From Diaphorobacter nitroreducens (GTDB taxonomy: Bacteria; Pseudomonadota; Gammaproteobacteria; Burkholderiales; Burkholderiaceae_C), in the NCBI GenBank assembly GCA_003755025.1, contig RJVL01000002.1:434001-498000 (forward strand): a stretch of DNA of 64,000 bases, given 5' to 3'. The position numbers and the translations under genes were made by a program. The notes under the pieces are model-generated. The model had not been told where the DNA came from. It ran no database searches and saw only the letters and a list, made by a program, of their open reading frames with translations. Positions 1 through 9,529 of this stretch are shown piece by piece (positions within the stretch are counted from its first letter, which is position 1; each line of letters begins with the position of its first letter).

Positions 1-3000
1 GCTGGGTGCCCGGGCCTCGCCTGCCTGCGCCTCGCGCGCATGGGGACGACGCAGTACCCGGTGGCGCAGCCATTGCTCGAAGTCGTCCACATAGGTGAAC
101 ACCGCCGGCACCACCAGCAGGCTGAGCACCGTGGAGGTGATGAGGCCGCCGATCACGGCCACGGCCATGGGGGAGCGGAAGCTCATGTCCGCGCCGCCCA
201 GCGCCAGGGCAATGGGCATCATGCCGGCGCCCATGGCCAGCGTGGTCATGATGATGGGGCGCGCGCGCTTGTGGCAGGCGTCCAGCAGCGCGTCCATGCG
301 GCTCATGCCGTGGCGCCGCGCCACGATGGCGTATTCCACGAGCAGGATGGAGTTCTTCGTGGCGATGCCCATGAGCATGATGAGCCCGATGAGCGACGGC
401 ATGGAGAAGCTCTTGCCGGCCAGCAGCAGCGCCACGAACGCCCCGCCCAGCGACAGCGGCAGCGCCGCGAGGATGGTGACCGGCTGCAGGAAGTCCTTGA
501 ACAGCAGCACCAGCACGATATAGATGCACACCACGCCGGTGAGCATGGCCAGGCCGAAGCTGGCGAACAGCTCACCCATCATCTCGGCGTCGCCCACGTC
601 GATCAGGCGCACGCTGGCAGGCAGGCCCCGTACTGCGGGCAGCTGGCGCACGGCCTCGGTCACCTCGCCCAGGCCGCGCTCGCCCAACTCGATCTCGAAG
701 TTCACGTTGCGCGAGCGGTCGTAGCGGCTGATGACCGCGGGGCCGCCGGCCAGCGACAGCTCGGCCACCTCGCCCAGGCGCACCGGGCCGTGCGCGCCGG
801 GCACCGTGAGGCGCTCCAGCACCGACAGGTCTTCGCGCGCAGCATCCTCCAGGCGCACGACGATGGGCACCTGCCGCTGCGCCAGGTTGAGCTTGGGCAG
901 GTACTGGTCGTAGTCGCCCACGGTGGCCACGCGCAGCGTCTCGGCGATGGCGCTGCTGGTGACCCCCAGGTCGGCGGCGCGGGCGAAGTCGGGGCGCACG
1001 GCGATCTCCGGGCGCACCAGGCTGGCCGTGGAGCTCACGCCGCCGATGCCCGCGATGGTGCGGATGTCCCGCTCCACCGCGCGGGCGGCGGCCGCGAGCG
1101 CCTGCGGGTCTTCGCTGGCCAGCGCCAGGATGTACTTGTCGTTGGAGCCGCCCAGGCCCACCTTCACGCGCACGCCGGGCAGCTCTTGCATGGCGGCGCG
1201 CAGGCGCTGCTCGATCTCCTGCTTGCGCGGGCGCTCGCCCCGCGGCGTCATGCGCAGCGTGAGCGTGGCCTTGCGCGGGTCGCCCGCGCCCGCGCCGGCG
1301 AACGGGTCGGCCCCGGCCGAGCCCCCGCCGATCGTGGTGTAGATGCTCTCCACATGGCCCACGCCCATGGCGCGCTCGGTGGCCAGGGCCACCACGGCGC
1401 GCGTGTCGGCCAGCTTCGCGCCGGGCGGCAGCTCCAGCGTGACCTGGGTCTGGGCGTTGTCGTCCGCCGGGATGAAACCCGAGGGCAGTAGCGGGATCAG
1501 CGCCAGGGAACCGACGAAGAACAGCAGCGCGCCCAGCAGCGTGAGGACGCGATGCTTCAGGCACCAGTGCGAGGCACGCATGTACGCGGCCAGCCAGCGC
1601 GGCTCCTTCTCGTGGTCCACCATGGGCTTCATGATGTAGGCGGCCATCATCGGCGTGAGCAGGCGCGCCACGACCAGCGAGGCGAACACCGCCAGCGCCG
1701 CCGTCCAGCCGAACTGCTTGAAGAACCGCCCGGCAATGCCGCTCATGAACGCAGTGGGCAGGAACACGGCGATCAGCGTGAAGGTGGTGGCGATCACGGC
1801 CAGGCCGATCTCGTCGGCTGCCTCCATGGCCGCCTGGTACGGCGTCTTGCCCATGCGCAGGTGGCGCACGATGTTCTCCACCTCCACGATGGCATCGTCC
1901 ACCAGGATGCCCACCACCAGTGACAGCGCCAGCAGCGTGATGATGTTGATGGAAAAGCCCAGCAGGTGCATGCCGATGAAGGCGGGTATCACCGACAGCG
2001 GCAGCGCCACGGCGGACACGATGGTGGCGCGCCAGTCGCGCAGGAACAGCCACACCACCACCACCGCGAGGATGGCGCCCTCGTACAGCAGCTTCATCGA
2101 GCTGTCGTACTCGTCCTGCGCGATGTCCACGAAATCCACCGTGCGCGTGAGCTGCAGGTGCGGGTGCTCGGCCATCAACTGGTCCAGCGCGCGCTGCACG
2201 CCCGCGCCCACCTCCACCTCGCTGGCGCCGCGGCTGCGCGAGACCTCGAAGCCGATGACCGGTTTGTCGCCCAGCAGCGCGGCGGTGCGTGGCTCGGCCA
2301 CGGTGTCGGTCACGGTGGCCACCTGGTCCAGGCGGACATGGCGGCCGCCGGACAACGCGATCTCCAGCGCCGCGATCTCCTGCGCCGTCTGCACCGTGGC
2401 CAGCGTGCGTAGCGGCTGCTCGGCCCCGCCCAGCTCGGCGCGGCCGCCAGCGCTTTCCACCTGCACCTGGCGCAGCTGGCGCGAGACTTCGGCCGCGGTG
2501 GCGCCCAGCGCCTGCAGCTTGAGCGGGTCCAGCGCCACGCGCACCTCGCGCGCCACGCCGCCCACGCGGTTGACCGCGCCCACGCCGGGCACGGCCAGCA
2601 GCCGGCGCGTGAGGGTGTCGTCCACGAACCAGGACAGCGCCTCGTCGTCCAGCTGGTTCGAGGCGATGGCGAACGCCAGGATGGGCTGGCTGGACAGTTC
2701 CAGCTTGGTGATGATGGGGTCGCGCAGGTCCGCGGGCAGATCGGAGCGCACGCGCGAGACGGCCGAGCGCACGTCGTCCACCGCCTCCTGCACGGGTTTT
2801 TCGAGCTGGAACTCGGCCGCGATGGTGGCTGTGCCGTCGGTCAGCGTGGAGGTGATGTGCTTGAGCCCCTGGGTGGTGGCGATGGCGTTCTCGATCTTGC
2901 GCGCCACGTCGCTCTCCAGCTGCCCCGGCGCCGCGCCGGGCAGGGAGGCCGTGACCATGACCACGGGCAGGTCCATGTCGGGAAAGTTCTGCACCTTCAT

Positions 3001-3093
3001 GGACCGGAAGGCCAGCAGTCCGGCCAGCGTGAGCAGCACGAACAGCATGGCCGCCGGGATGGGGTTGCGGATCGACCAGGCGGAGAGGTTCAT
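1..3093 (-). CDS. RND multidrug efflux permease, C-terminus cut by window edge
   Basis: Inner-membrane proton-driven pump of the HAE1/AcrB-type RND family, expected to export drugs or organic compounds through a tripartite complex. The frame is open from the ATG at 3093 to base 1 with no stop, giving about 1031 codons, so only a short C-terminal piece can be missing. Visible are the N-terminal helix and the MDLPVV stretch typical of the family, a GILVDDAIVEVENI motif near residue 400 (the TM4 acidic pair used in proton relay), and a second set of membrane helices ending in a Gly-Ala-rich GGADMSFRSP region. It is the last gene of an operon with tetR, an outer-membrane factor and the adaptor; only 9 bases separate it from the adaptor stop. 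The substrate cannot be told from sequence. Confidence 0.93.
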   Translation of the reverse strand, partial: MNLSAWSIRNPIPAAMLFVLLTLAGLLAFRSMKVQNFPDMDLPVVMVTASLPGAAPGQLESDVARKIENAIATTQGLKHITSTLTDGTATIAAEFQLEKPVQEAVDDVRSAVSRVRSDLPADLRDPIITKLELSSQPILAFAIASNQLDDEALSWFVDDTLTRRLLAVPGVGAVNRVGGVAREVRVALDPLKLQALGATAAEVSRQLRQVQVESAGGRAELGGAEQPLRTLATVQTAQEIAALEIALSGGRHVRLDQVATVTDTVAEPRTAALLGDKPVIGFEVSRSRGASEVEVGAGVQRALDQLMAEHPHLQLTRTVDFVDIAQDEYDSSMKLLYEGAILAVVVVWLFLRDWRATIVSAVALPLSVIPAFIGMHLLGFSINIITLLALSLVVGILVDDAIVEVENIVRHLRMGKTPYQAAMEAADEIGLAVIATTFTLIAVFLPTAFMSGIAGRFFKQFGWTAALAVFASLVVARLLTPMMAAYIMKPMVDHEKEPRWLAAYMRASHWCLKHRVLTLLGALLFFVGSLALIPLLPSGFIPADDNAQTQVTLELPPGAKLADTRAVVALATERAMGVGHVESIYTTIGGGSAGADPFAGAGAGDPRKATLTLRMTPRGERPRKQEIEQRLRAAMQELPGVRVKVGLGGSNDKYILALASEDPQALAAAARAVERDIRTIAGIGGVSSTASLVRPEIAVRPDFARAADLGVTSSAIAETLRVATVGDYDQYLPKLNLAQRQVPIVVRLEDAAREDLSVLERLTVPGAHGPVRLGEVAELSLAGGPAVISRYDRSRNVNFEIELGERGLGEVTEAVRQLPAVRGLPASVRLIDVGDAEMMGELFASFGLAMLTGVVCIYIVLVLLFKDFLQPVTILAALPLSLGGAFVALLLAGKSFSMPSLIGLIMLMGIATKNSILLVEYAIVARRHGMSRMDALLDACHKRARPIIMTTLAMGAGMMPIALALGGADMSFRSPMAVAVIGGLITSTVLSLLVVPAVFTYVDDFEQWLRHRVLRRPHAREAQAGEARAPS

Positions 3094-3102
3094 GGTCGCT
3101 CC

Positions 3103-4275
3103 TTATTTGCTAGCTGCTTGCGCTTGAGGGACGGGCGCTGCAGCCTCTTTTGGTGCTGAATCTGCGGCAGGCGCAGCCTGCACGCGCACCAGGTCGCCGT
3201 CGTTCAGGAAGGCGCCGCCGCGCGCCACGATGCGCGCCTGGGGCGCCAGGCCCGAGGTGATGGCCACGCGCTCGCCGCTGCGCGCACCGGTCTGCACGCG
3301 GTGCATGGCCACGCGCGAGTCCGTGCCTACCTCGAACACGTGCGAGAAGCCGTCGCGCACCACCACGGCCGACAGGGGTACCAGCAGCGCGTCGCGCTCG
3401 CCCAGCAGGAACTCGCCGCGCGCGAACATGCCCGCCCTTATCTCGGGGTGCGCCGGCAGGTCCACGTACACCAGCGCATTGCGCGTCTGCGGGTCCACCG
3501 TCGGGGCCAGCATGCGCACCGTGCCTTCCACCTGCGCGCCGCTGGCGGCCGTCACCACCGCCTTGGCACCGGGACGGATGCGGGGCAACTCGCTGGAGGT
3601 GACCTCCGCGCGCCACTCCAGCCGGCCCTTGCGCACCATGCGAAACAGCTCGGTGCCTGCACCCACCACCGCGCCCACGGTGGCCGTGCGCGCGGAGATC
3701 ACGCCACTGTCGGGCGCCAATACCTGGGTGTGTTTCAGGCGCAGCTGCTGGGCGTTGAGCGCCGCCTGTGCCGCCGCCACGCGAGCCTGCGCGGTCTGCG
3801 CGCCGGTGGCGTATTGCTGGATCTGCTGCTGGCTCAGTGCACCCGAGGCGCTCAGGGTGTTGGCGCGGTCGGCGTTGGCCTGCGCCTCGGCCTGGGCGGC
3901 GCGGGCCTCCAGCAGGCTGGCGCGGGCCTGGGCCACGTCGGCCTCGATGGTCTCGGGCGCGAAGGTGGCCAGCACCTGGCCGGCGCGCACCGTGTCGCCC
4001 ACGTTCACGCGCACGTCGGTCAGCCGCAGGCCGCTCACCTCGGCGCCAATGCTGGCCTCCTGCCACGCGGCCACGTTGCCGTTGGCCGGCAGCCGCTGGG
4101 TCACGTTGCCGCGCTGCGGCTGGGTGGTGGCCACGGTGAGGGCGGGGCGCGGCCCCTCGGCCTGTGCGGAGTCCTCGGCATGGGTGGGGCCGCTGCCCAG
4201 CAGGACGGCGGTGGTCGCGGCAAGCCCCAGCAAAGCCAGGGCGATCAGGGTGCGGGTCGGTGTCAGGCGCGGCAT
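3103..4275 (-). CDS. RND efflux periplasmic adaptor (membrane fusion protein)
   Basis: Adaptor of 390 residues that would link the RND permease to the outer-membrane factor. It has an N-terminal hydrophobic segment (residues 9-26), a lipoyl/barrel-sandwich half around residues 65-100, an Ala/Gln-rich hairpin coiled coil around 105-175, the second lipoyl half near 180-200 (LAPDSGVISAR) and a beta-barrel domain after that, in the order of HlyD/AcrA proteins. The ATG at 4275 lies just after the outer-membrane-factor gene in the same operon. The last 20 or so codons (AAAPVPQAQAASK region) and the stop lie in a degenerate copy of the dispersed palindromic repeat at 3104-3160, so the C-terminal tail seems to be repeat-derived. 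Confidence 0.93.
   Translation of the reverse strand: MPRLTPTRTLIALALLGLAATTAVLLGSGPTHAEDSAQAEGPRPALTVATTQPQRGNVTQRLPANGNVAAWQEASIGAEVSGLRLTDVRVNVGDTVRAGQVLATFAPETIEADVAQARASLLEARAAQAEAQANADRANTLSASGALSQQQIQQYATGAQTAQARVAAAQAALNAQQLRLKHTQVLAPDSGVISARTATVGAVVGAGTELFRMVRKGRLEWRAEVTSSELPRIRPGAKAVVTAASGAQVEGTVRMLAPTVDPQTRNALVYVDLPAHPEIRAGMFARGEFLLGERDALLVPLSAVVVRDGFSHVFEVGTDSRVAMHRVQTGARSGERVAITSGLAPQARIVARGGAFLNDGDLVRVQAAPAADSAPKEAAAPVPQAQAASK
3104..3160. repeat. Dispersed palindromic repeat copy (inside adaptor gene end)
   Basis: Contains tagctgcttgcgcttga followed by ggacgggcgct and a Ttttggtgctgaa tail, the pattern of the repeat family found between genes elsewhere in this window. This copy belongs to a subgroup with ggacgggcg in the centre, shared with the copies at 29504 and 49670. 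It lies within the 3' end of the adaptor coding sequence and provides its stop codon. Confidence 0.6.
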
Positions 4276-4291
4276 GGCGGTCGAAAAGGAT

Positions 4292-5746
4292 TTAGTGCGA
4301 AGAAGAAGGGGGGGTGGTGGCCGCCTGCGTGGAGGTCTGGGCCGCCGGCGCGTCGGCCTCGGGCGTCCAGCCGCCGCCGGCCGCGCGGTACAGCGCCACC
4401 CAGGCGGCCATGCGCTCTTGCTCCAGCGCGACCACGGCGGTGTCCGAGGCGAGGGCGGTGCGGCGGGCGTCCTCCAGTTCCACCAGGCTCGCCAGGCCAG
4501 CGCGCCAGCGCTCCTGCGTGGCGGTGAAGGAGCGGCGGTAGTCCTCGGCGGCGCGCCGGGCGTCGGTGCTGCGGCGCGCGGTGCTGTCCAGCCGCGCCAG
4601 GGCCTGCTCCACCTCGCTCACGGCCTGGCGCACCTGCGCGCGGTAGGCCTGCGCGGCGCTGTCGTAGCGCGCACGGGCGGCATCCACCTGCGCGGCGCGG
4701 CGACCGCCGTCGAACAGCGGCAGCGTGACGGCCAGCGGGCCGATGGACCAGGTGTTGCTGGTGGCTTGCACCCCCGCGGTGCGCACCAACCCGCGGCCAA
4801 TGGTGCCGCTGAGCGTGAGGCGCGGGTAGCGCTGCGCCTGGGCGTCGCCCACCTCGGCACTGGCGGCCGCCACCTCGCGCTCGGCGGCGTACACGTCGGG
4901 CCGCTGCGCCAGCGTCTGCGCGGGCAGACCGTCGATGCTGAACAGCTGCTCGGGCGGGTGCAGCGGCGGCGCGGCAGCCAGCTGCGTGCGCAGCAGGGGC
5001 TCGTCGCGCCCGGTGAGGGCCACCAGTGTCTTGACGATCACCTCGCACTGCAGGCGCTGCTGCTCGGCGCGCACCGCGCTGTCGGCCTGGCTGGCCGTGG
5101 CCAGCGCGGCAGTGGCGGGGGCGGTGAAGCCGGCGCGTTCGCTCTCGCGCGTGAGGCGGGCCGTCTCGCCGCGCGAGCGCGCGTCGGCCTGCGCCACCTG
5201 CAACTGGCGCGCGCAGTGGTGCCAATTGCTGTACTGCAGAGCCGTCTCGGCCGCCACGGAAACGCGGGCCTCGTGCCACTGCGCCTGCGCACCGGCCAGG
5301 CGCTCGCGCGCGGCGTCCGCCACGGCGGCGTTGCGGCCGAACAGGTCGATCTCCCAGCCGGCCTGCAGCCCCGCCTGCGCGGTGGTGGCCACGCCGCGCA
5401 CCTGCTCGTTGAAGCCGCGGCTGGCGCTGGCCTGCGCGTCCAGGCTGGGCAGCAGTGCCGCGCGTGCGGCCGTCTGCTGCGCGCGGGCCTGTGCCAGACG
5501 GGCGCCGGCCTCGGCCACCGTGGGACTGAGGGCCTGTGCGTCCACGATCAGCGCGCCCAGCAGCGGGTCGCTGTGGCGCTGCCACCAGTCGGCCAGATCG
5601 GCCACGCTGCCTTGGTGGGGCAGCGGTGCGTGCCAGGCGGCGGGCGCGGGCGCCTGCACGGCCGCGGGCGGGCGTTGCACGGCGCAGGCGGCCAGTGCCA
5701 GGGGCAGGGTGGAAAGCGCAAGGCGCTGGAGGACGGGGCGCTTCAT
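4292..5746 (-). CDS. Outer-membrane efflux lipoprotein, NodT/OprM family
   Basis: TolC-like outer-membrane channel partner of the adjacent RND pump, 484 residues. The start at 5746 (MKRPVLQRLALS) gives a lipoprotein signal with lipobox LAAC and Cys21; the frame is open further upstream but that part overlaps tetR. Two similar halves of the OEP fold are visible, each with Ala/Gln/Arg-rich helices (around residues 70-230 and 270-450), and a VGDAQAQRYPRLTLSG-like segment typical of NodT proteins. The ATG overlaps the tetR stop as ATGA, which suggests translational coupling. It ends 16 bases before the adaptor start. Confidence 0.93.
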   Translation of the reverse strand: MKRPVLQRLALSTLPLALAACAVQRPPAAVQAPAPAAWHAPLPHQGSVADLADWWQRHSDPLLGALIVDAQALSPTVAEAGARLAQARAQQTAARAALLPSLDAQASASRGFNEQVRGVATTAQAGLQAGWEIDLFGRNAAVADAARERLAGAQAQWHEARVSVAAETALQYSNWHHCARQLQVAQADARSRGETARLTRESERAGFTAPATAALATASQADSAVRAEQQRLQCEVIVKTLVALTGRDEPLLRTQLAAAPPLHPPEQLFSIDGLPAQTLAQRPDVYAAEREVAAASAEVGDAQAQRYPRLTLSGTIGRGLVRTAGVQATSNTWSIGPLAVTLPLFDGGRRAAQVDAARARYDSAAQAYRAQVRQAVSEVEQALARLDSTARRSTDARRAAEDYRRSFTATQERWRAGLASLVELEDARRTALASDTAVVALEQERMAAWVALYRAAGGGWTPEADAPAAQTSTQAATTPPSSSH

Positions 5747-6510
5747 GGTGCGGTAGACCTGCGGGCGGTGCGCCGGCGGGGGGTGGAAGAGGTCGAAGGG
5801 GAGGGCGAGGCTGGAGTAGAAGGGCGGACAGGCTGAGCGCGCGTACGCCGGCGCCGCTCGGTGGCCACCATGGCCATGGCGTAGTCGGCCAGGCGTTCCG
5901 CCCACTGGTCCACGGCCGCCGGGGATGCGAGCAGCTGTGGCTGCATGGCGCACACCACTTCCTGGTGGCTCCACAGCTGAAAGGCCAGTCCGGTGACGGT
6001 GAGCGTGAGGCGGTGCAGGTCGTCGTCGGCCTGCGGTAGCCCCAGGTGCCGGCACAGCAGCGCGGCCATGGCCTCGTTGGGTGCGCGCACGTCTTTTTCC
6101 AGCTCGATCTGCCACTGCGCCGTGGGCTCCAGCATTTCACGGATGTGCAGCCGCACCACCTGGCGTGCCATCTCGCCGTCGTGCAGCGGCCCCAGCGCGC
6201 CCTGGTAGAAGCAGTGCAGCGCGGCGCGCAGGGACAGGCCGGGGCGCATGAAGTCGGGCACCAGCGATTGCAGCGAGCCGAAGGGCGCGGAAAACAGCGC
6301 CGCGTACAGCGCGGCCTTGTCGCCGAAGTAGTAGCTCACCGAGGCCACGTTGACCTGGGCCTCGGCGGCGATCGCGCGGATCGAGGTCTTGGCGTACCCC
6401 TGTTCGGAAAACAGCTTGAGCGCCGCCATCAGCAGCCGGGTGCGCGCCGGCGGCGGGCTGTCACCGGTGGCGCCGGGGCGGGGGGGCGAGAGGGGGGCAG
6501 ACGTCGTCAT
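5743..6510 (-). CDS. TetR-family transcriptional regulator of the efflux operon
   Basis: 255-residue regulator. An N-terminal TetR helix-turn-helix spans residues 25-70 (TRLLMAALKLFSEQGYAKTS, then VASVSYYFGDKAALY), and the middle part resembles the CerR/DUF1956 ligand domain (LREALHCFYQGALGPL-like region, LELEKD). The C-terminal 35 residues are low-complexity Arg/Ser/Pro. It is the first gene of the minus-strand efflux operon and overlaps the outer-membrane-factor start by four bases. The 20-bp inverted repeat 22 bases upstream is a likely operator, so autoregulation and control of the pump are inferred. Confidence 0.92.
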   Translation of the reverse strand: MTTSAPLSPPRPGATGDSPPPARTRLLMAALKLFSEQGYAKTSIRAIAAEAQVNVASVSYYFGDKAALYAALFSAPFGSLQSLVPDFMRPGLSLRAALHCFYQGALGPLHDGEMARQVVRLHIREMLEPTAQWQIELEKDVRAPNEAMAALLCRHLGLPQADDDLHRLTLTVTGLAFQLWSHQEVVCAMQPQLLASPAAVDQWAERLADYAMAMVATERRRRTRAQPVRPSTPASPSPSTSSTPRRRTARRSTAP

Positions 6511-6532
6511 CGCGGCGCATTAGACCACGATG

Positions 6533-6552
6533 AATCAAACGTTTGTTTGATT
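6533..6552. promoter_or_regulatory. Perfect inverted repeat, probable TetR operator
   Basis: AATCAAAC and GTTTGATT form 8-base arms around GTTT. The inner CAAACGTTTG is also self-complementary. It sits 22 bases upstream of the tetR start, the usual place for a TetR-type operator controlling its own operon. Binding is inferred from position and symmetry. Confidence 0.7.
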
Positions 6553-6593
6553 TTTACGGGGCGCTACATCTGCGCACGAATGGAAATCCCATG

Positions 6594-6652
6594 TATCAAA
6601 AGTGCCTCTAGCGCTTTATGGATAAGCGCTAATAGCTATGAAAAATATAGCT
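6594..6652. repeat. Dispersed palindromic repeat copy
   Basis: Intergenic copy between the tetR promoter and the end of glnE: ctctagcgctttatggataagcgct is the palindromic core, followed by aatagctatg. Divergent promoters lie on neither side, so it sits at the 3' end of glnE. Confidence 0.75.
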
Positions 6653-6668
6653 AACTGCCGTAGTCCAC

Positions 6669-9407
6669 TCAGCCGAACACGGCGCGCCACAGCGCGCGCA
6701 CGGCGCCTTGCTCGGCGGCCAGCGTCTCGGGCGGCACGCGGGTGGGCTCTTCGTTGAGCCGCGCGCGGTGCTGCACGTGGCGCAGCGTGCGGTAGGCGTC
6801 GGCGGCGGCGCGGCCCACGCCCGCAGGCAACAGGCCGGCGGCCTCGGCGCGCTGCAGCAGCGCGATGTTGCCCACGTTGCCCTGCAGCTCGGGGTGCGCC
6901 GCGGAGTGCGCCAGCACCAGGTACTGCACGGCGAACTCGGCATCCACCATGCCGCCGGGGCTGTGCTTCACGTCGAACTGGTCCGCCGGCGCCGGGTGGG
7001 CGCTGCGCACGCGCTCGCGCATGGCGACGATCTCGCTGCGCAGCGCGGCGGCATCCCGCGGCGCGGTGATCACGGCCTGGCGCACGGCGTCGAAGCGCGC
7101 GTGCAGGCCTTCGCTGCCCATCACGAAACGCGCGCGTGTCATGGCCTGGTGCTCCCAGGTCCAGGCGGTGTTGCTGCCGCGCTGCTGCTGGTAGTCGGCA
7201 TAGGCCTGGAAGCTGGTCACCAGCAGGCCCGAATTGCCGTTGGGCCGCAGGGCGGTGTCGATCTCGAACAGGTCGCCCTCGCCGGTCTTCACGGTGAGCC
7301 AGTTGATGAGCTTGCGCACGAAGGCGGCGTAGACCTCGGGGGCACGCTCGTCGTCGTCGTCGAACACGAAGACGATGTCCAGGTCGCTGCCGTAGCCCAG
7401 TTCCTTGCCCCCCAGCTTGCCGTAGCCAATGACGGCGAACTGCGGCTGCTCACGGTGGCGGTTGCGCAGCCGGCCCCAGCACCACTCGGCCGTGACGCGC
7501 AGCACGCTGTCGGCCAGCGCGGACAGGTCGTCCGCCACCTGCTCCACGGTGATGCGCCGCTCCACGTCGCGCGCCAGCGTGCGGAAGGTCTCGGCATGGT
7601 GGGCGCGGCGCAGCAGGTCGAGCAGGTTCTCGTCGTCGTCCTCGCCCGTGGACTGCAGCGCGGCCAGGCGCAGCCCCAGTTCGCGTTCGAAGTCGGCGGG
7701 CACGAAGCGCTCGGACAGCAGGGCGTCGCCCGCCAGCTCGTCGATCACCCCGGGGTGCTGCAGCATGTAGCGCGCGGGCCACCTGGCGGCGCCCAGCAGG
7801 TGCAGCAGATGCTCGTGCACCGAGGGGCGCTCCAGCAGCAGCGCCAGGTAGCTCTCGCGGCGCAGCAGTGGCTCCAGCCAGCCCACCAGGCGCACGGCGG
7901 CGTCCTCGTTGACCTGGCCCTCGGCCAGCCAGCGCCCGGTGCGTTGCACGATGCGAAACAGCCGTGCGCGCGCCTCATCGCGCAGGCCCTGCACGCGCGG
8001 ATGGGTGCGCCACTCGGCCACGCGCTCGCGCACCTTGGCGGGCAGTTGCTCCAGCAGCGCCTCCAGGTCGGGGGCGGGCGACGCAGCCGCTGCGGCGCGC
8101 GGGCCGCCGCATCCGCCATTGCTGCATTGCTTGTGGCCCGTGCCGCCGAGCAGGATGTCGAACTCCTGGGCCACCAGTTCGCGGTGCGCGTCCAGCGCGC
8201 GCAGGAAGTCGCAGCAGTTCAGGCCCAGGGTGCGTGCGATCCAGGCCAGATCATCGTCGCGCGTGGGCAGCACATGGGTCTGCTGGTCGTCCAGGTACTG
8301 GATGCGGTGCTCCACGCGGCGCAGGAAGGTATAGGCGGCCGCCAGCTGCTCGGCCGTCTCCTGCGGCATGAGGCCGGCGCGCGCCAGGCGTTCCAGGGCC
8401 TCCAGCGTGGGACGGCAGCGCAGTTCGGGGAACTGGCCGCCGCGCACCACCTGCAGCAGCTGTACCGTGAACTCGATCTCGCGGATGCCGCCGCGCGAAA
8501 GCTTCACGTCGTTGGCGCGCTCGGGGTGGCCGGCGCTGCGCTTGGCGGCATGGTCGCGGATCTGGCGGTGCAGCGAACGCAGTGCGTCGAACACGCTGTA
8601 GTCCAGGTAGCGGCGGAAGACGAAGGGCAGCACCACGCCGCGCAGCGCCTGCACGTTCGGCATGCCCAGGCAGTCCAGCGGCGCCACCACGCGGCTCTTG
8701 AGCCAGGCAAAGCGTTCCCATTCGCGGCCATGCACCAGCAGGTATTCCTCCAGCGACGCCAGCGACACGGCCGGTGGCCCCGAGTTGCCGTGCGGGCGCA
8801 GGGCCAGGTCCACGCGGAACACGAATCCGTGCTCGGTGGTGTCGCCCACCAGGCTGTAGATGGCCTTGACCGCCCGGGCAAAGTATTCGTGGTTGGAGAG
8901 CTTGCCGCGCCCGTCGGGCTGGCCGGCGGTTTCGCCCTCGTGTTCGTAGACGTAGATCAGGTCGATGTCGCTGGAGACGTTCAGCTCGCGCGCGCCGAGC
9001 TTGCCCATGCCCACGATCCACAGCTGCACGGGCTGGCCCTGGGGCCCCAGCGGCGCGCCGTGGCGCGCGTCCAGCTCGGCGCGGGCGTGCCGGCAGGCGC
9101 GGTCCAGTGCCAACTCGGCCAGCCGGGTCACGGCCAGGGTGATGTCGGACAGCGGCGCGGCCTGGTCGCAATCCAGTGTGATCAGCCGCTCCATCACCAG
9201 TTGGCGCAGGATGCGCAGCGCCGCGCCCAGGTCGTGGCCGCGCGCCAGCAGGGCGTCGCAGGCCTGGGCCATGGTCTCGCGGGTGGGCACGCCCGGGGGC
9301 AGCAGCGCCAGCTCGGCCTGGTAACGGCGGTGCAGGCGCTGGTGAAAGCGCGAGTATTCCGACGGCGGGCTGCCGGCGGTCACGGGATCAGTCGAAGGCA
9401 TCTGCAT
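6669..9407 (-). CDS. glnE: Bifunctional glutamine synthetase adenylyltransferase/deadenylylase
   Basis: GlnE adds or removes AMP on glutamine synthetase according to nitrogen status. The protein has the two-domain form of the family: an N-terminal nucleotidyltransferase domain with SSDIDLIYVYEHEG near residue 145, a central helical part, and a C-terminal nucleotidyltransferase domain with GYGSDLDIVFVFDDD near residue 670. With the ATG at 9407 the length is 912 residues, close to the usual 930-950. A GTG at 9467 would add 20 residues and cannot be excluded; neither start has a clear ribosome binding site. It is transcribed away from yhdP, with a very short divergent promoter region. Confidence 0.95.
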   Translation of the reverse strand: MQMPSTDPVTAGSPPSEYSRFHQRLHRRYQAELALLPPGVPTRETMAQACDALLARGHDLGAALRILRQLVMERLITLDCDQAAPLSDITLAVTRLAELALDRACRHARAELDARHGAPLGPQGQPVQLWIVGMGKLGARELNVSSDIDLIYVYEHEGETAGQPDGRGKLSNHEYFARAVKAIYSLVGDTTEHGFVFRVDLALRPHGNSGPPAVSLASLEEYLLVHGREWERFAWLKSRVVAPLDCLGMPNVQALRGVVLPFVFRRYLDYSVFDALRSLHRQIRDHAAKRSAGHPERANDVKLSRGGIREIEFTVQLLQVVRGGQFPELRCRPTLEALERLARAGLMPQETAEQLAAAYTFLRRVEHRIQYLDDQQTHVLPTRDDDLAWIARTLGLNCCDFLRALDAHRELVAQEFDILLGGTGHKQCSNGGCGGPRAAAAASPAPDLEALLEQLPAKVRERVAEWRTHPRVQGLRDEARARLFRIVQRTGRWLAEGQVNEDAAVRLVGWLEPLLRRESYLALLLERPSVHEHLLHLLGAARWPARYMLQHPGVIDELAGDALLSERFVPADFERELGLRLAALQSTGEDDDENLLDLLRRAHHAETFRTLARDVERRITVEQVADDLSALADSVLRVTAEWCWGRLRNRHREQPQFAVIGYGKLGGKELGYGSDLDIVFVFDDDDERAPEVYAAFVRKLINWLTVKTGEGDLFEIDTALRPNGNSGLLVTSFQAYADYQQQRGSNTAWTWEHQAMTRARFVMGSEGLHARFDAVRQAVITAPRDAAALRSEIVAMRERVRSAHPAPADQFDVKHSPGGMVDAEFAVQYLVLAHSAAHPELQGNVGNIALLQRAEAAGLLPAGVGRAAADAYRTLRHVQHRARLNEEPTRVPPETLAAEQGAVRALWRAVFG

Positions 9408-9529
9408 GGCAAGGGCTGCTCGGTGCGCTCGCGGGCCACGCCGGGGCGCGGCCGTACATAACGACACCGTGGGGTGCTGAACCCTCAGGGGATGTGCGGG
9501 TCATAATTCCTGCCATCGTTTCGCCCGCC

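Noticed and set aside
40..1491. Long His/Ala/Gly-rich open frame on the plus strand
   Set aside because: It is the antisense of the RND permease gene, has no plausible protein composition and arises from high GC content.
6708..9461. 917-codon open frame on the plus strand
   Set aside because: It is exactly opposite glnE, is low complexity (His, Gln, Gly) and resembles no family; a typical high-GC shadow.
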